64,000 nt of DNA from Corynebacterium mendelii. GTDB lineage: Bacteria > Actinomycetota > Actinomycetes > Mycobacteriales > Mycobacteriaceae. Below the pieces are notes generated by a model that saw only the letters and a program-made list of their open reading frames with translations, was not told the DNA's origin and ran no database searches. The translations under genes and the position numbers were made by a program. Positions 9,190 to 18,197 of the stretch are shown here, in pieces. Location of the stretch: assembly GCF_017307055.1 (NCBI RefSeq), contig NZ_JAFLEQ010000003.1, positions 603,733 to 667,732 on the forward strand. The letters are read 5' to 3'. The number at the start of each line of letters is the position of its first letter. Position 1 is the stretch's first letter.

Positions 9190-11012
9190 GTGGACGCACA
9201 GCAACCGACACCACCGCACAGCCCGACGCCGGTGACGCCCTCCAGCCGGCTCCGGTGGGCACCATTGTCCGCACCCTGGGCCGCATGCCGTCGAAACCGT
9301 CCGCTTCCTGGTGGATCCTGACGATTGGCATATTCAGCATCACCATGGGCGCCCAAACCGCCGGCAACAGCCTGTGGGGGCGGATGGTGGACGTGGCAAC
9401 CGGTCAGGCCGTCGGTATCTTCGGTAAAGGGCACAGCGCCGTTGTCACGCTGGCCGCAACTATCGCGGTGCTGATGGTGCTGGAAACCCTCGGCCGGACC
9501 ATGGGAAGCTGGTTTCTTTTGTCCCGGTCCGCTCGTTTGGGCGTTGACCTGCGCAAAGCATGTCTCGGATCGGCTCTCAACGCCCCGGTTCCCGATGTGC
9601 TTGAGCTGGGAACCGGCAACGTCATTTCCCGTTTGACCCGCGACATCGATGACACACTCAGTCTGATCAGGGATGCCGGAACCCGCCTGATCATCACTGT
9701 CCTGGCTTTTCCCTTCACCTTCTTTGCCCTGATCATGGTCAGCTGGCATTTTGCGGTGCTGTTCGTGGTGCTGGTGGCCGTGGCCTGGCCGGCGGTGAAA
9801 GTCAGTTTGTTGATCCTGCCCGGATTATCGAACAATGCGTCCACGGCCGAAGCCCGGCGCAACAACATGCTGCTTGATACGGTGCGCGGCATGCCCACCA
9901 TCCGGGCCCTGGGGTTGGGGGACTGGGCGAAAAAACGCCTCGAGAACAACTCCTGGAAAGCGGTGACCGCCCGCACGAAAGTCTCGGCGGCCCTGAACCA
10001 GGTGCTCACCCAGGCTTTTCTGCTCTACACGGTGCTGCTGGTTCTCACCCTGGGCATCGCCATGCTGGCGATCACCGCCGGCACCATCACCCTCGGGCAG
10101 GCAACCGCCGCCGTGCTGCTGGTGGCCCGTCTGGAGGTCCATGTGTTCAATATCCTCATGTTCGCCGGATCCATTCAGCGCGGACTGACTTCCCTCGGGC
10201 GGGCCGTGTCGCTGGCGAACCTGGCTGACACCAGCCGTGCCGGGCAGGTGCTTCCCGCCGACTGCGCCCCCGGCGTGCCCGTCGACTGCAACCGTTTGAC
10301 CGTGGCCTACAACAGCGCACCACCGGTGATCGACAATCTGTCGCTGACCCTGGAAGGGGGAACCACCACAGCGTTGGTGGGGGCTTCCGGGGCCGGTAAA
10401 TCCACACTGGCCGCAGCCATTGCGGGTCTGGTAAGACCGGCATCCGGAACCATCACCGTCGGCGGCACCGATACCGCGACGGTCCCCGATACCTGGACCA
10501 CCCGGCAGGTACTGCTGATGAGCCAGGAAGTGCACCTGTTTTCCGGAACCCTGCGCGGGGATCTGTCCATGGCCAAGCCCGGGGCAGAGGATTCCGAACT
10601 GCTCGCAGCCCTGGCCGCGGTCGGCCTGGATGAGAAGACCGATTCGTGGAACCGTTTCTTCCCTGCAGGACTCGACACCAACATCGGTGCCGGGCACGAC
10701 GACATAGAACCGGTGGTTGCCCAGCAGATCGCCATGGCGCGCACACTGTTGGTGGATCCGCCGGTACTGATCATGGATGAAGCCACCAGTGAGGCCGGTT
10801 CCGATCACGCCAGAGCCCTGGAAAAAGCGGCCGCCATGCTGTCGGAGGGCAGAACCTCCCTGGTGGTGGCCCACCGGCTCGACCAGGCCGAGACAGCCGA
10901 CCGGATTTTACTGATGGACAACGGGCGCATCATCGAAGACGGCACCCACGAGGAACTGATCGCCGCAGGCGGCCGGTATGCGCAGCTGTACCAACGATGG
11001 TCAGCCACCTGA
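9186..11012 (+). CDS. ABC exporter half-transporter with intact Walker A/B but no signature motif
   Basis: A 608-residue ABC exporter subunit, translationally coupled to the preceding gene (ATGA overlap; GGGAGGAGG ahead of the start). The membrane domain spans about residues 42-335. The ATPase domain has Walker A G-A-S-G-A-G-K-S (399-406), a Q-loop (M-S-Q, Q447), Walker B V-L-I-M-D-E-A (527-533) and the switch His (A-H-R-L, His563). LSGGQ is replaced by I-E-P-V-V (507-511) and the D-loop reads S-E-A-G-S. With the partner, one composite ATP site (this P-loop plus the partner's LSGGQ) is complete, while the other lacks both halves. Heterodimeric exporters with one degenerate site are known, but loss this thorough is unusual. 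Confidence 0.88.
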   Translation: MSGRTATDTTAQPDAGDALQPAPVGTIVRTLGRMPSKPSASWWILTIGIFSITMGAQTAGNSLWGRMVDVATGQAVGIFGKGHSAVVTLAATIAVLMVLETLGRTMGSWFLLSRSARLGVDLRKACLGSALNAPVPDVLELGTGNVISRLTRDIDDTLSLIRDAGTRLIITVLAFPFTFFALIMVSWHFAVLFVVLVAVAWPAVKVSLLILPGLSNNASTAEARRNNMLLDTVRGMPTIRALGLGDWAKKRLENNSWKAVTARTKVSAALNQVLTQAFLLYTVLLVLTLGIAMLAITAGTITLGQATAAVLLVARLEVHVFNILMFAGSIQRGLTSLGRAVSLANLADTSRAGQVLPADCAPGVPVDCNRLTVAYNSAPPVIDNLSLTLEGGTTTALVGASGAGKSTLAAAIAGLVRPASGTITVGGTDTATVPDTWTTRQVLLMSQEVHLFSGTLRGDLSMAKPGAEDSELLAALAAVGLDEKTDSWNRFFPAGLDTNIGAGHDDIEPVVAQQIAMARTLLVDPPVLIMDEATSEAGSDHARALEKAAAMLSEGRTSLVVAHRLDQAETADRILLMDNGRIIEDGTHEELIAAGGRYAQLYQRWSAT

Positions 11013-11289
11013 CCGGTTATGGCCCGGATTAGGCGGCCACAGGTGAACACTCCACCCACCGACAGTGGCGGTATATACAAATAAGATACCCCCGTCATTT
11101 TTTCCACCTGCGGATTAGCGCGTCGGAAAGGGCGCCTACCAGTACGTTGCCGCTGACCTGCGGGAGTGGCCCCCTCCCTCCTGCGCCGGGGATGATCCAC
11201 CTTAAAGCCACATGATTGTTGGATAACAGTTTGGGTACAGGGGGGTGTTGGGGGTTTCCTCCGGCCCACTATTGAAGTAAACAGGGGGC

Positions 11290-11829
11290 ATGAGCAATTA
11301 TGCAGACGATCCCCGATTCCCCGGCCCGGACCCATACGCACCCCTGAAGGACCTTCCTTCGTTTCCGCTGGAATCAACCGATCTCGACAATGGCGGCACC
11401 TTTGACGAGAAGTTTCTCGGCGGCAACGACGTTTCCCCGCAGTTGAGCTGGTCCGATCTCCCCGAGGGCACCAAGTCGATTGCCATTACCTGCTTTGACC
11501 CCGACGCGCCCACCGGATCCGGATTCTGGCACTGGGCGGCCTGCAACATTCCCGCCGATATCACCGAACTGAAGCAGGGGGCCGGTGACGACACCATGGG
11601 TGGGATTGACGGTGTCACAGTGCTCAAAGGCGACGGCGGCAAGCGCGGCTACTACGGCCCGCAGCCCCCGGCCGGACATGGTCCACACCGCTACCTGTTC
11701 GCCGTCCACGCCGTCGACGTTGAGAAACTCGACATCCCGGAGGATGCCACCCCGACGGTGCTGGGATTCAACCTGTACTTCCATTCGATCGGCCGGTCCA
11801 TTTTGTGGGGCTGGCACGAAAACAGGTAG
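11290..11829 (+). CDS. YbhB/YbcL family protein (PEBP, Raf-kinase-inhibitor-like)
   Basis: A 179-residue phosphatidylethanolamine-binding-family protein. The two conserved regions are visible: D-P-D-A-P ... F-W-H-W (about residues 71-85) and the Y-Y-G-P-Q-P-P-x-G-x-G-P-H-R-Y segment (about 119-133), which together build the anion-binding pocket. The length fits bacterial YbhB-type proteins, and no signal peptide is present. In M. tuberculosis the homologue Rv2140c (TB18.6) lies next to pyrD; here pyrD is 6 kb away. Its biochemical role is not settled in bacteria. It is a single-gene unit followed by a hairpin. Confidence 0.9.
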   Translation: MSNYADDPRFPGPDPYAPLKDLPSFPLESTDLDNGGTFDEKFLGGNDVSPQLSWSDLPEGTKSIAITCFDPDAPTGSGFWHWAACNIPADITELKQGAGDDTMGGIDGVTVLKGDGGKRGYYGPQPPAGHGPHRYLFAVHAVDVEKLDIPEDATPTVLGFNLYFHSIGRSILWGWHENR

Positions 11830-11916
11830 GAAGCCTTCCGGCGCTTCTTAAAAAACTTGGCGGATGCACCCCACCGGCCACAGCGTGGATGGTGGGAGCG
11901 TGACCCGTCACGATAA

Positions 11917-11980
11917 GGAATAACCCCCGTGTGCCTGGTTCGGCGAATAAGTCCGCACCGTGGTCACGGGGTTATTTCTT
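11917..11980 (+). terminator. terminator-like inverted repeat after the PEBP gene
   Basis: The left arm AATAACCCCCGTG pairs with CACGGGGTTATT across a ~33-nt loop (12 bp with one bulge), followed by TTCTT. It lies about 90 nt after the stop codon. Confidence 0.5.
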
Positions 11981-12205
11981 ACCCAAACGGGGGAGCCAAC
12001 CGGTTTTCGACGGCATGTGTAACGTCTCAGACTTGACTGCCGACGTTTACCCATGGAAGATTTAACCACCTGCTGTCATTGCCAGAAAGCGATCCGGCGA
12101 CGGCGATGAAACTGCCCCTGATGAAGGCTTTCGGCAGTGTCATTTTTAGGTACGGTATCGAATTCGCTCATTATCTTCCGAATGGATAATCTCAATCGAT
12201 AATCG
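11981..12205. other. AT-rich intergenic stretch, no gene seen
   Basis: Base composition becomes visibly more AT-rich than the surroundings from about 12120 onward, including a short repeat TAATC (in GATAATCTCAATCGATAATC). No coding sequence or RNA gene was recognised. Confidence 0.5.
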
Positions 12206-12234
12206 TTGTCTTAGTATATCTCTTGGTGTAATAT
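12206..12234 (+). promoter_or_regulatory. promoter of the small secreted protein gene
   Basis: -35 TTGTCT (12206-12211), exactly 17 bp of spacer, then -10 TAATAT (12229-12234). This is the most consensus-like promoter seen in the window. The predicted leader is about 43 nt and contains AAGGA ahead of the ATG. Confidence 0.65.
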
Positions 12235-12283
12235 CAGGCTCAAGCCACCAACGAGGTGCCCCCTACTGTGAAGGATTTCTCTG

Positions 12284-12775
12284 ATGCGCAAGATTGCAAC
12301 CGTTGTCACTACCGCTGCCCTGCTCGGCGGTGTGTTGGCTCCCGCTGCTACTGCCGAAACCACCTGGACCAAATCGGAGTATGCGAAATTATGGTCCAAT
12401 GCGAAGTGTTCTGATCTTAAGTCTTCAATTGACCTCCCCGATGGAGTCAAGACCAAGATGGATTTGCTTGCTCAAGCCGAGACAGAATCAAAGGAATTTG
12501 CCGGTGATATCCGTAAGTACTTACCGGGTACGCTGAACGAGAGCAATAAAGAGCAGTGGAAGTTTTTTGTGCAGGCATCTGCCGACCGGCTTGAAGAGTG
12601 CAAGATCGTCAAGGGGTCGTCTGCCACCGATGCCAAGAACCTGTCCAGCAAATACATCGAGACCGGCGACAAGGTCAAGTATATTGCCGTGGTCGCTGCC
12701 ATCTTGGCTGCCCTTGGTGGCATCGGGTTCGCTTTCCAGAACGGCATGATCCCCATGCCCCCTATGCCTCGCTAA
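12284..12775 (+). CDS. small secreted protein with C-terminal membrane anchor, unknown
   Basis: A 163-residue protein of unknown family. It has a clear Sec signal peptide (M-R-K-I start, hydrophobic core, A-T-A-E cleavage region near residue 25). The central region (about 28-130) is Lys/Glu-rich, probably helical, with two Cys that could pair. A C-terminal hydrophobic segment (Y-I-A-V-V ... F-A-F, about 133-152) is followed by a short Pro-rich tail ending M-P-P-M-P-R. The mature part would be extracytoplasmic and tethered at its C-terminus. Codon usage is less GC-rich than its neighbours, which suggests acquisition by transfer or relaxed selection. It has its own promoter, Shine-Dalgarno sequence and terminator. 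The layout resembles the unrelated-looking gene at 55457-55870. Confidence 0.75.
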   Translation: MRKIATVVTTAALLGGVLAPAATAETTWTKSEYAKLWSNAKCSDLKSSIDLPDGVKTKMDLLAQAETESKEFAGDIRKYLPGTLNESNKEQWKFFVQASADRLEECKIVKGSSATDAKNLSSKYIETGDKVKYIAVVAAILAALGGIGFAFQNGMIPMPPMPR

Positions 12776-12828
12776 TCTTCCGTGGCCCATCCCGACGCCT
12801 CAACGGTGACGGGGACATATGAAAGATT

Positions 12829-12874
12829 TTCGGCACTGTTCCCACCCCCATAGCGGGCCGGGAACAGTGCCGAA
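12829..12874 (+). terminator. hairpin after the small secreted protein gene
   Basis: A perfect 15-bp stem (TTCGGCACTGTTCCC / GGGAACAGTGCCGAA) with a 16-nt loop, 54 nt after the stop codon. No T-run follows. Confidence 0.55.
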
Positions 12875-12934
12875 GGCACTTCCTGGGGATAGTGCGGAGC
12901 TGTCTGTGTGCCTGACGCGTAGAATGGGGCACCT

Positions 12935-13336
12935 ATGAATCCCAGCAATACCCAGCCCAACCGTCCGCCGGCTACTGTGCCCACAGCCATCCGTATCGGC
13001 GGCGCTTTTCTGGTGCTCGCCTTCGTCATGTTCATCACCTTCGCGGTCCACGCTTTCCGCGAAGGTTTTTTCAGTGCCTTCGAGGTCACGCCGACCTTCC
13101 TGCTCAACTGCGCGGCAGGCCTGATCGTCGGTGCGTTTTTCACTGTCGGTGCGGCCCAGCGCGCCAATATGTCACGGCTTATCGCCCTGGGCGCGGCAGT
13201 GGGCATGATTATCGTCGGCCGGTTTGTTCCCCATGTCGTACTGATGTCCATGGAGTCCTTCTGGCTTCCGGCCTACGGTGTGGCATCGCTGATCGCCGGT
13301 GTGCTGATCCGCAACCGGATCATGAAACAAAACTAA
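12935..13336 (+). CDS. small four-helix membrane protein, unknown
   Basis: A 133-residue integral membrane protein with a short polar N-terminus (Asn/Pro/Gln-rich, residues 1-18) and four predicted membrane segments at about 20-42, 53-72, 79-98 and 106-126. Polar and charged residues lie in the connecting loops. No family or motif was recognised. The opposite strand also has an open frame here, but only the plus-strand translation shows coherent membrane helices. It lies about 100 bp before metH on the same strand; metH has its own promoter signals, so an operon is not required. Confidence 0.7.
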   Translation: MNPSNTQPNRPPATVPTAIRIGGAFLVLAFVMFITFAVHAFREGFFSAFEVTPTFLLNCAAGLIVGAFFTVGAAQRANMSRLIALGAAVGMIIVGRFVPHVVLMSMESFWLPAYGVASLIAGVLIRNRIMKQN

Positions 13337-13403
13337 CCGTCCGTTGAGCTTTGCTGGCCTGATACGGGCAGCAGAGAATCTTTCTGTCCGGTGAACTGTG
13401 GTT

Positions 13404-13432
13404 TTGGGGGTTCACTCCGGCTGTACTACTCT
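13404..13432 (+). promoter_or_regulatory. candidate leaderless metH promoter
   Basis: -10 TACTCT (13427-13432) ends 8 nt before the metH ATG, with a weak -35 TTGGGG (13404-13409) 17 bp upstream. GTCTA at 13433-13437, with a poor partner half TGTAC at 13422, could be a degenerate McbR box over the start; this second point is weak. Confidence 0.4.
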
Positions 13433-13440
13433 GTCTATTC

Positions 13441-16400
13441 ATGGTCACCACACCCTGTCCCAGAGACTTCCTTGCCGCCCTGAACCGCCGGGTACTCATC
13501 GGTGACGGAGCCATGGGCACCCAGCTGCAGGCACACGATCTTGATGTCGACACCGACTTCGCCGGGCTGGAGGGCTGCAACGAGATTCTCAACGACACCC
13601 GTCCCGATGTGGTGGCAGGCATCCACCGCGCCTATTTCGAGGCCGGGGCCGACCTGGTGGAGACCAACACCTTCGGCTGCAACCACCCGAACCTGAACGA
13701 CTACGATATCGCCGACCGGTGCCGGGAACTGGCTTTCAAGGGTGCCTCGATTGCCCGGGAAGTCGCCGACGAGATGGGTGATGGCCCGGATGGTGTTCCC
13801 CGTTTCGTCCTCGGGTCGTTGGGACCGGGCACCAAACTGCCGTCGCTGGGGCATGCACCCTTCGGGCTGTTGCGCGACTGGTACGCCGAGGCCGGACTCG
13901 GGCTGGTGGAAGGTGGGGCAGATGCGATCCTGATCGAGACCTGCCAGGATCTGCTGCAGGTCAAAGCTGCGGTCCACGGCGTGCGGATGGCTTTCGACCA
14001 GCTGGGGGTGGAAGTACCGATTGTGGTGCACCTGACGGTGGAAACCACCGGCACCATGCTGCTGGGATCGGATATCGCCGCCGCCTACACCGCGGTCAAT
14101 GCCCTGGGGGTTGACATGGTGGGGCTGAACTGTGCCACGGGTCCGGCGGAGATGAGCGAGCACTTGCGCTACCTGGCGGCCACTGCCGGGCAACCGGTGT
14201 CCGTGATGCCGAACGCCGGCCTGCCGATTCTGGGACCTAACGGTGCCCAGTATCCGCTCACCGCCGATGAACTGGCCGAAGCGCTGGGACATTTTGTCAC
14301 CGACTACGGTTTGTCGATGGTCGGCGGCTGCTGTGGCACCACCCCGGAACACATAAAAAAAGTCCGCGAGCATGTGCTGGGGCTTGCTCCGGCCAAGCGG
14401 GAACCCGGTGCGGGGCTTATTCCCGGCGGCTGCGTGTCATCGCTCTACAGCCAGGTGCCCCTGACCCAGGAAACCGGCATCACCTTAATCGGTGAGCGAA
14501 CCAACGCCAACGGTTCCAAGGCTTTCCGGGAGGCGATGCTGGCCGGCGACACCGACACCTGCATCGAGATCGCCAAACAGCAGACCCGTGACGGTGCGCA
14601 GATGATTGACCTGTGCGTCGACTATGTCGGCCGTGACGGCAAAGACGATATGGCTGTGCTGGCGCCGTTGATCGCCACCTCGTCGACGCTGCCGGTGATG
14701 ATCGACTCCACCGAGCCGGCGGTCATTGAAGCAGGCCTGGAGTTTTTCGGCGGCCGGTGTGCGGTCAACTCCGTCAACTTCGAAGACGGCGACGCCGAGG
14801 ATTCCCGCTACCGGACGATCATGCGGGCGGTGAAAAAACACGGCGCCGCAGTGGTGGCCCTGACCATCGACGAAGAGGGCCAGGCACGGACCAGAGAAAA
14901 GAAGGTCGCCATCGCCTCCCGGCTGATCGACGACATCACCGGCACCTACGGGCTGGCCCAGCAGGACATTATCGTCGACTGCCTGACCTTCCCGATCTCC
15001 ACGGGACAGGAGGAAACCCGGCGGGACGGCATCGAAACCATCGAGGCGATCCGGGAGCTGAAAAAACTCTATCCCGATATCCACACCACACTGGGTCTGT
15101 CCAATATTTCCTTCGGACTCAATCCTGCCGCCCGCCAGGTGCTCAATTCGGTGTTTTTGGACCAGTGCATCAAAGCCGGCCTTGATTCGGCGATCGCGCA
15201 CTCGTCGAAAATCCTGCCGATGAACCGCATCGATGACACGCAGCGGGAAGTCGCACTTGACATGGTGTGGGACCGGCGGCGCGCCGACTACGATCCGCTG
15301 TCGACGTTCATGGATCTTTTCGAGGGCGTCGACGCGAAAAACTCCGCCGACCAGCGGGCAGAAGCCCTGGCCGCGATGCCGCTGTTTGACCGGCTGGCGC
15401 AGCGCATCATCGACGGGGAGAAAAACGGCCTGGTCGACGACCTTGATGCCGCCAGGAAAGAAAAAGAGCCGTTGGCCATCATCAACGATGACCTGCTGCG
15501 CGGCATGCAAACTGTCGGTGAGCTGTTCGGCTCCGGGCAGATGCAACTGCCGTTCGTGCTGGCCTCGGCTGAAACCATGAAAGCCGCGGTCGCCCACCTG
15601 GAACAGTTCATGGAAGATGCCGGCCAGGGATCATCCAAGGGCAAGGTTGTCATCGCCACGGTCAAAGGTGATGTGCACGACATCGGCAAAAACCTGGTCG
15701 ACATCATCTTGTCGAACAACGGATACGACGTGATCAACCTCGGTATCAAACAGCCGATCTCGACGATTTTGTCGGCCGTTGAGGAGCACAACGCCGACTG
15801 TGTCGGCATGTCCGGGCTGCTGGTGAAATCGACGGTGGTGATGAAAGAAAACCTGCAGGCGATGAATGAGGCGGAAGCCTCCGGAACCCCGGTGATTTTG
15901 GGTGGCGCCGCCCTGACCCGCGCCTATGTCGAAGACGATTTGACCAAGGTCTATGACGGCGAGGTGCACTACGCCCGGGATGCATTCGAAACCCTGCGCC
16001 TGCTCGATGAGATCATGGCGCTGAAAAAAGGTGATGACCCGCTGGCGGATCCGGAGGCCCTCAAAGCCGCCAAACAGCGGGAGAAAAAACGTCTGGAACG
16101 GCAGGCCCGGCGGGAAAAGGCCCTCCGGGTGGCAGCCAGACGCCGGGAGGAAAACAAGGACCTGGTTATTCCGGAGCGCTCCGATGTGGCCCGGGATTTC
16201 CCGGTGGCCACCCCGCCGTTTTGGGGAACCCGCATTGTCAAGGGGCTACCCTTGAAAGAATATCTGCCCAACCTGGATGAACGTGCCCTGTTCATGGGCC
16301 TGTGGGGGCTGAAAGGCGCCCGGAAAGGGGAGGGGCCGACATTTGAGGAACTGGTCGAAACTGAGGGCAGGCCGCGGTTGCGCGGCTGGCTGGACCGGTT

Positions 16401-17037
16401 GAAAGCGGAGAAAATCCTCGACCATGCCGCCGTCGTCTACGGCTATTTTCCGGCTGTTTCAGACGGTCGACGCGTTGATCTTTTGGCCGAACCGTCCCCT
16501 GATGCCGAGGTGGTCACCTCGTTTGAGTTCCCCCGGCAAATCCGCGGCAGGCATTTGTGTATCGCCGATTTCATCCTCGACCGGCAGCGCGCGGAAGAAA
16601 CGGGGAAGGTCGATGTGTTCCCGCTGCAGCTGGTGACCATGGGCACCCCGATCGCGGATTTCGCCAACGAGCTGTTCGCCGAATCCTCCTACCGCGAATA
16701 TCTGGAAGTGCACGGTATCGGGGTGCAGCTGACCGAGGCGCTGGCCGAATACTGGCATTCCCGCATCCGCGCCGAACTGGATTTGGGGGCCGGTGTCCAT
16801 GTCGGTGACTTCGACGCCACTGATCCGCGCAGGTTTTTCGACCTGGATTACCGGGGTGCCCGCTACTCCTTCGGCTATGGTTCCTGCCCGGCCCTGGAGC
16901 CGCGGGAAGAAGTGGTCGCGCTACTCGACGCCGGCCGGATCGGGGTGAAGATCTCCGAGGAATACCAGCTGCATCCGGAACAATCCACCGACGCGTTCGT
17001 GCTCTACCACCCGCAGGCCAAGTACTTCAACACCTGA
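13441..17037 (+). CDS. metH: cobalamin-dependent methionine synthase
   Basis: A full-length MetH of 1198 residues. It methylates homocysteine from 5-methyltetrahydrofolate through enzyme-bound methylcobalamin. Modules in order: homocysteine domain (about 1-320), with zinc ligands in L-N-C-A-T-G and G-G-C-C-G-T; pterin-binding domain beginning I-G-E-R-T-N-A-N-G-S-K (about 350-620); cobalamin cap; cobalamin domain with the D-V-H-D-I-G-K-N motif, whose His ligates cobalt (about 740); and a C-terminal AdoMet reactivation domain with R-G-A-R-Y-S-F-G-Y-G-S-C-P. No module is missing, so reductive reactivation should be possible. The nearby cobalamin genes fit its cofactor need. Confidence 0.97.
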   Translation: MVTTPCPRDFLAALNRRVLIGDGAMGTQLQAHDLDVDTDFAGLEGCNEILNDTRPDVVAGIHRAYFEAGADLVETNTFGCNHPNLNDYDIADRCRELAFKGASIAREVADEMGDGPDGVPRFVLGSLGPGTKLPSLGHAPFGLLRDWYAEAGLGLVEGGADAILIETCQDLLQVKAAVHGVRMAFDQLGVEVPIVVHLTVETTGTMLLGSDIAAAYTAVNALGVDMVGLNCATGPAEMSEHLRYLAATAGQPVSVMPNAGLPILGPNGAQYPLTADELAEALGHFVTDYGLSMVGGCCGTTPEHIKKVREHVLGLAPAKREPGAGLIPGGCVSSLYSQVPLTQETGITLIGERTNANGSKAFREAMLAGDTDTCIEIAKQQTRDGAQMIDLCVDYVGRDGKDDMAVLAPLIATSSTLPVMIDSTEPAVIEAGLEFFGGRCAVNSVNFEDGDAEDSRYRTIMRAVKKHGAAVVALTIDEEGQARTREKKVAIASRLIDDITGTYGLAQQDIIVDCLTFPISTGQEETRRDGIETIEAIRELKKLYPDIHTTLGLSNISFGLNPAARQVLNSVFLDQCIKAGLDSAIAHSSKILPMNRIDDTQREVALDMVWDRRRADYDPLSTFMDLFEGVDAKNSADQRAEALAAMPLFDRLAQRIIDGEKNGLVDDLDAARKEKEPLAIINDDLLRGMQTVGELFGSGQMQLPFVLASAETMKAAVAHLEQFMEDAGQGSSKGKVVIATVKGDVHDIGKNLVDIILSNNGYDVINLGIKQPISTILSAVEEHNADCVGMSGLLVKSTVVMKENLQAMNEAEASGTPVILGGAALTRAYVEDDLTKVYDGEVHYARDAFETLRLLDEIMALKKGDDPLADPEALKAAKQREKKRLERQARREKALRVAARRREENKDLVIPERSDVARDFPVATPPFWGTRIVKGLPLKEYLPNLDERALFMGLWGLKGARKGEGPTFEELVETEGRPRLRGWLDRLKAEKILDHAAVVYGYFPAVSDGRRVDLLAEPSPDAEVVTSFEFPRQIRGRHLCIADFILDRQRAEETGKVDVFPLQLVTMGTPIADFANELFAESSYREYLEVHGIGVQLTEALAEYWHSRIRAELDLGAGVHVGDFDATDPRRFFDLDYRGARYSFGYGSCPALEPREEVVALLDAGRIGVKISEEYQLHPEQSTDAFVLYHPQAKYFNT

Positions 17038-17047
17038 TCTTCGGCTC

Positions 17048-17066
17048 GGCCGCGGCTGTGGCGGCC
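17048..17066. terminator. short hairpin between convergent metH and pyrD
   Basis: A 6-bp stem GGCCGC/GCGGCC with a 7-nt loop in the 35-bp gap between two convergent genes. Weak by itself and not followed by a T-run. Confidence 0.3.
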
Positions 17067-17072
17067 GGAAGG

Positions 17073-18185
17073 TCAGTCGCCCAGCCAGGGTTTGCCGCAG
17101 CCGACAGCCTCCGAGATGGAGAAAAATCCCCATTTGCGCAGCTGGTCGGCGATTCCGGTGTGGATGTCGGTGGCCCAGGCCGGTCCGCCGTAGATGAAAC
17201 CGGTGTAGCCCTGCAGCAGCGAGGCACCGGCGGCAATACGGTCCCAAGCCTGCTTGGGTGTTTCGATGCCGCCGACACCGACAATGACCAGCTTCCCGCC
17301 GACCCGCCGGTACAACCGGCTGATCACCTCCAGTGACCGGGCGGCCACCGGCGGACCCGACAGCCCCCCGGCGCCCATGGCTTCCACCCGGGCCGGCGGG
17401 GTGACAAGACCGTCACGGGTGATGGTGGTGTTGGTGGCGACAATGCCCGCCAGTTTGAGTTTCACGGCCAGATCCGCCACCGCGTCGACATCGTCATCGG
17501 ACAGATCGGGGGCGATTTTCACCAGCACCGGCGAATCGGTGGAATCGGTGACCGCCGACAGAATCGGTTCAAGGGATTCCACCGCCTGCAGGTCACGCAG
17601 ACCGGGAGTGTTCGGCGAGGAGACGTTGACGGTGACATAGTCGGCCAGATCCCCCAGCATCGCGGCCGAGTAGCGGTAGTCCTCATCCGCCCGGTCGGCG
17701 GGGGTGAGTTTCGTTTTGCCGATGTTGATGCCGATAATGCCGTCGCCCCGGTGTGCCCGAAGGTTCGCCGCGGCCTGCACCGCACCCTGGTTGTTGAAGC
17801 CCATGCGGTTGATGATCGCGTGATCGTCCGGCAGACGGAACAGGCGCGGCCGGGGGTTGCCGGGCTGCGCTTTGGCGGTGATGGTGCCCAGTTCCGCGTA
17901 GCCGAAACCGAGGGACTGCCACGCGTCGGCGGCGGAGGCGTTTTTGTCGAAGCCCGCAGCAAGTCCCAGCGGGGCGGGAAAATGGACACCGAACAGGTCC
18001 TGCCCGAGGATCGGGTCATCGACGCTGAACATCCGGCCCACCGGCCCGTGGAGGCTGCGCGTTCCGGCGTAGGCGTTTAATCCCCGCATCATGGCGGTGT
18101 GGATGGTTTCCGGGGCAAGCCTGAACATGGCTTTCAGTGCCACGGGATACAGTGCGCTGTAGGCGGCGTGAACGGGTTGTCGCAT
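17073..18185 (-). CDS. pyrD: quinone-dependent dihydroorotate dehydrogenase
   Basis: Class 2 dihydroorotate dehydrogenase (370 aa), the flavoprotein that oxidises dihydroorotate to orotate in pyrimidine synthesis and passes electrons to membrane quinone. The N-terminal helical region (about 1-45) characteristic of the membrane-associated class is present. Further marks are G-L-A-A-G-F-D-K-N (FMN/substrate contacts), N-R-M-G-F-N-N, the active-site region [12 protein letters not shown] with the catalytic Ser of class 2 enzymes, and the C-terminal phosphate-binding G-V-G-G-I and Q-G-Y-T-G-F. The LppL-like lipoprotein gene lies 12 bp upstream on the same strand and is probably co-transcribed, as in mycobacteria. 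Confidence 0.95.
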   Translation of the reverse strand: MRQPVHAAYSALYPVALKAMFRLAPETIHTAMMRGLNAYAGTRSLHGPVGRMFSVDDPILGQDLFGVHFPAPLGLAAGFDKNASAADAWQSLGFGYAELGTITAKAQPGNPRPRLFRLPDDHAIINRMGFNNQGAVQAAANLRAHRGDGIIGINIGKTKLTPADRADEDYRYSAAMLGDLADYVTVNVSSPNTPGLRDLQAVESLEPILSAVTDSTDSPVLVKIAPDLSDDDVDAVADLAVKLKLAGIVATNTTITRDGLVTPPARVEAMGAGGLSGPPVAARSLEVISRLYRRVGGKLVIVGVGGIETPKQAWDRIAAGASLLQGYTGFIYGGPAWATDIHTGIADQLRKWGFFSISEAVGCGKPWLGD

Positions 18186-18197
18186 GGTCGTCGTTTT

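Noticed and set aside
12772-13251. Minus-strand frame opposite the small membrane protein
   Set aside because: Plus-strand translation gives four coherent membrane helices; the minus-strand one is the typical basic shadow.
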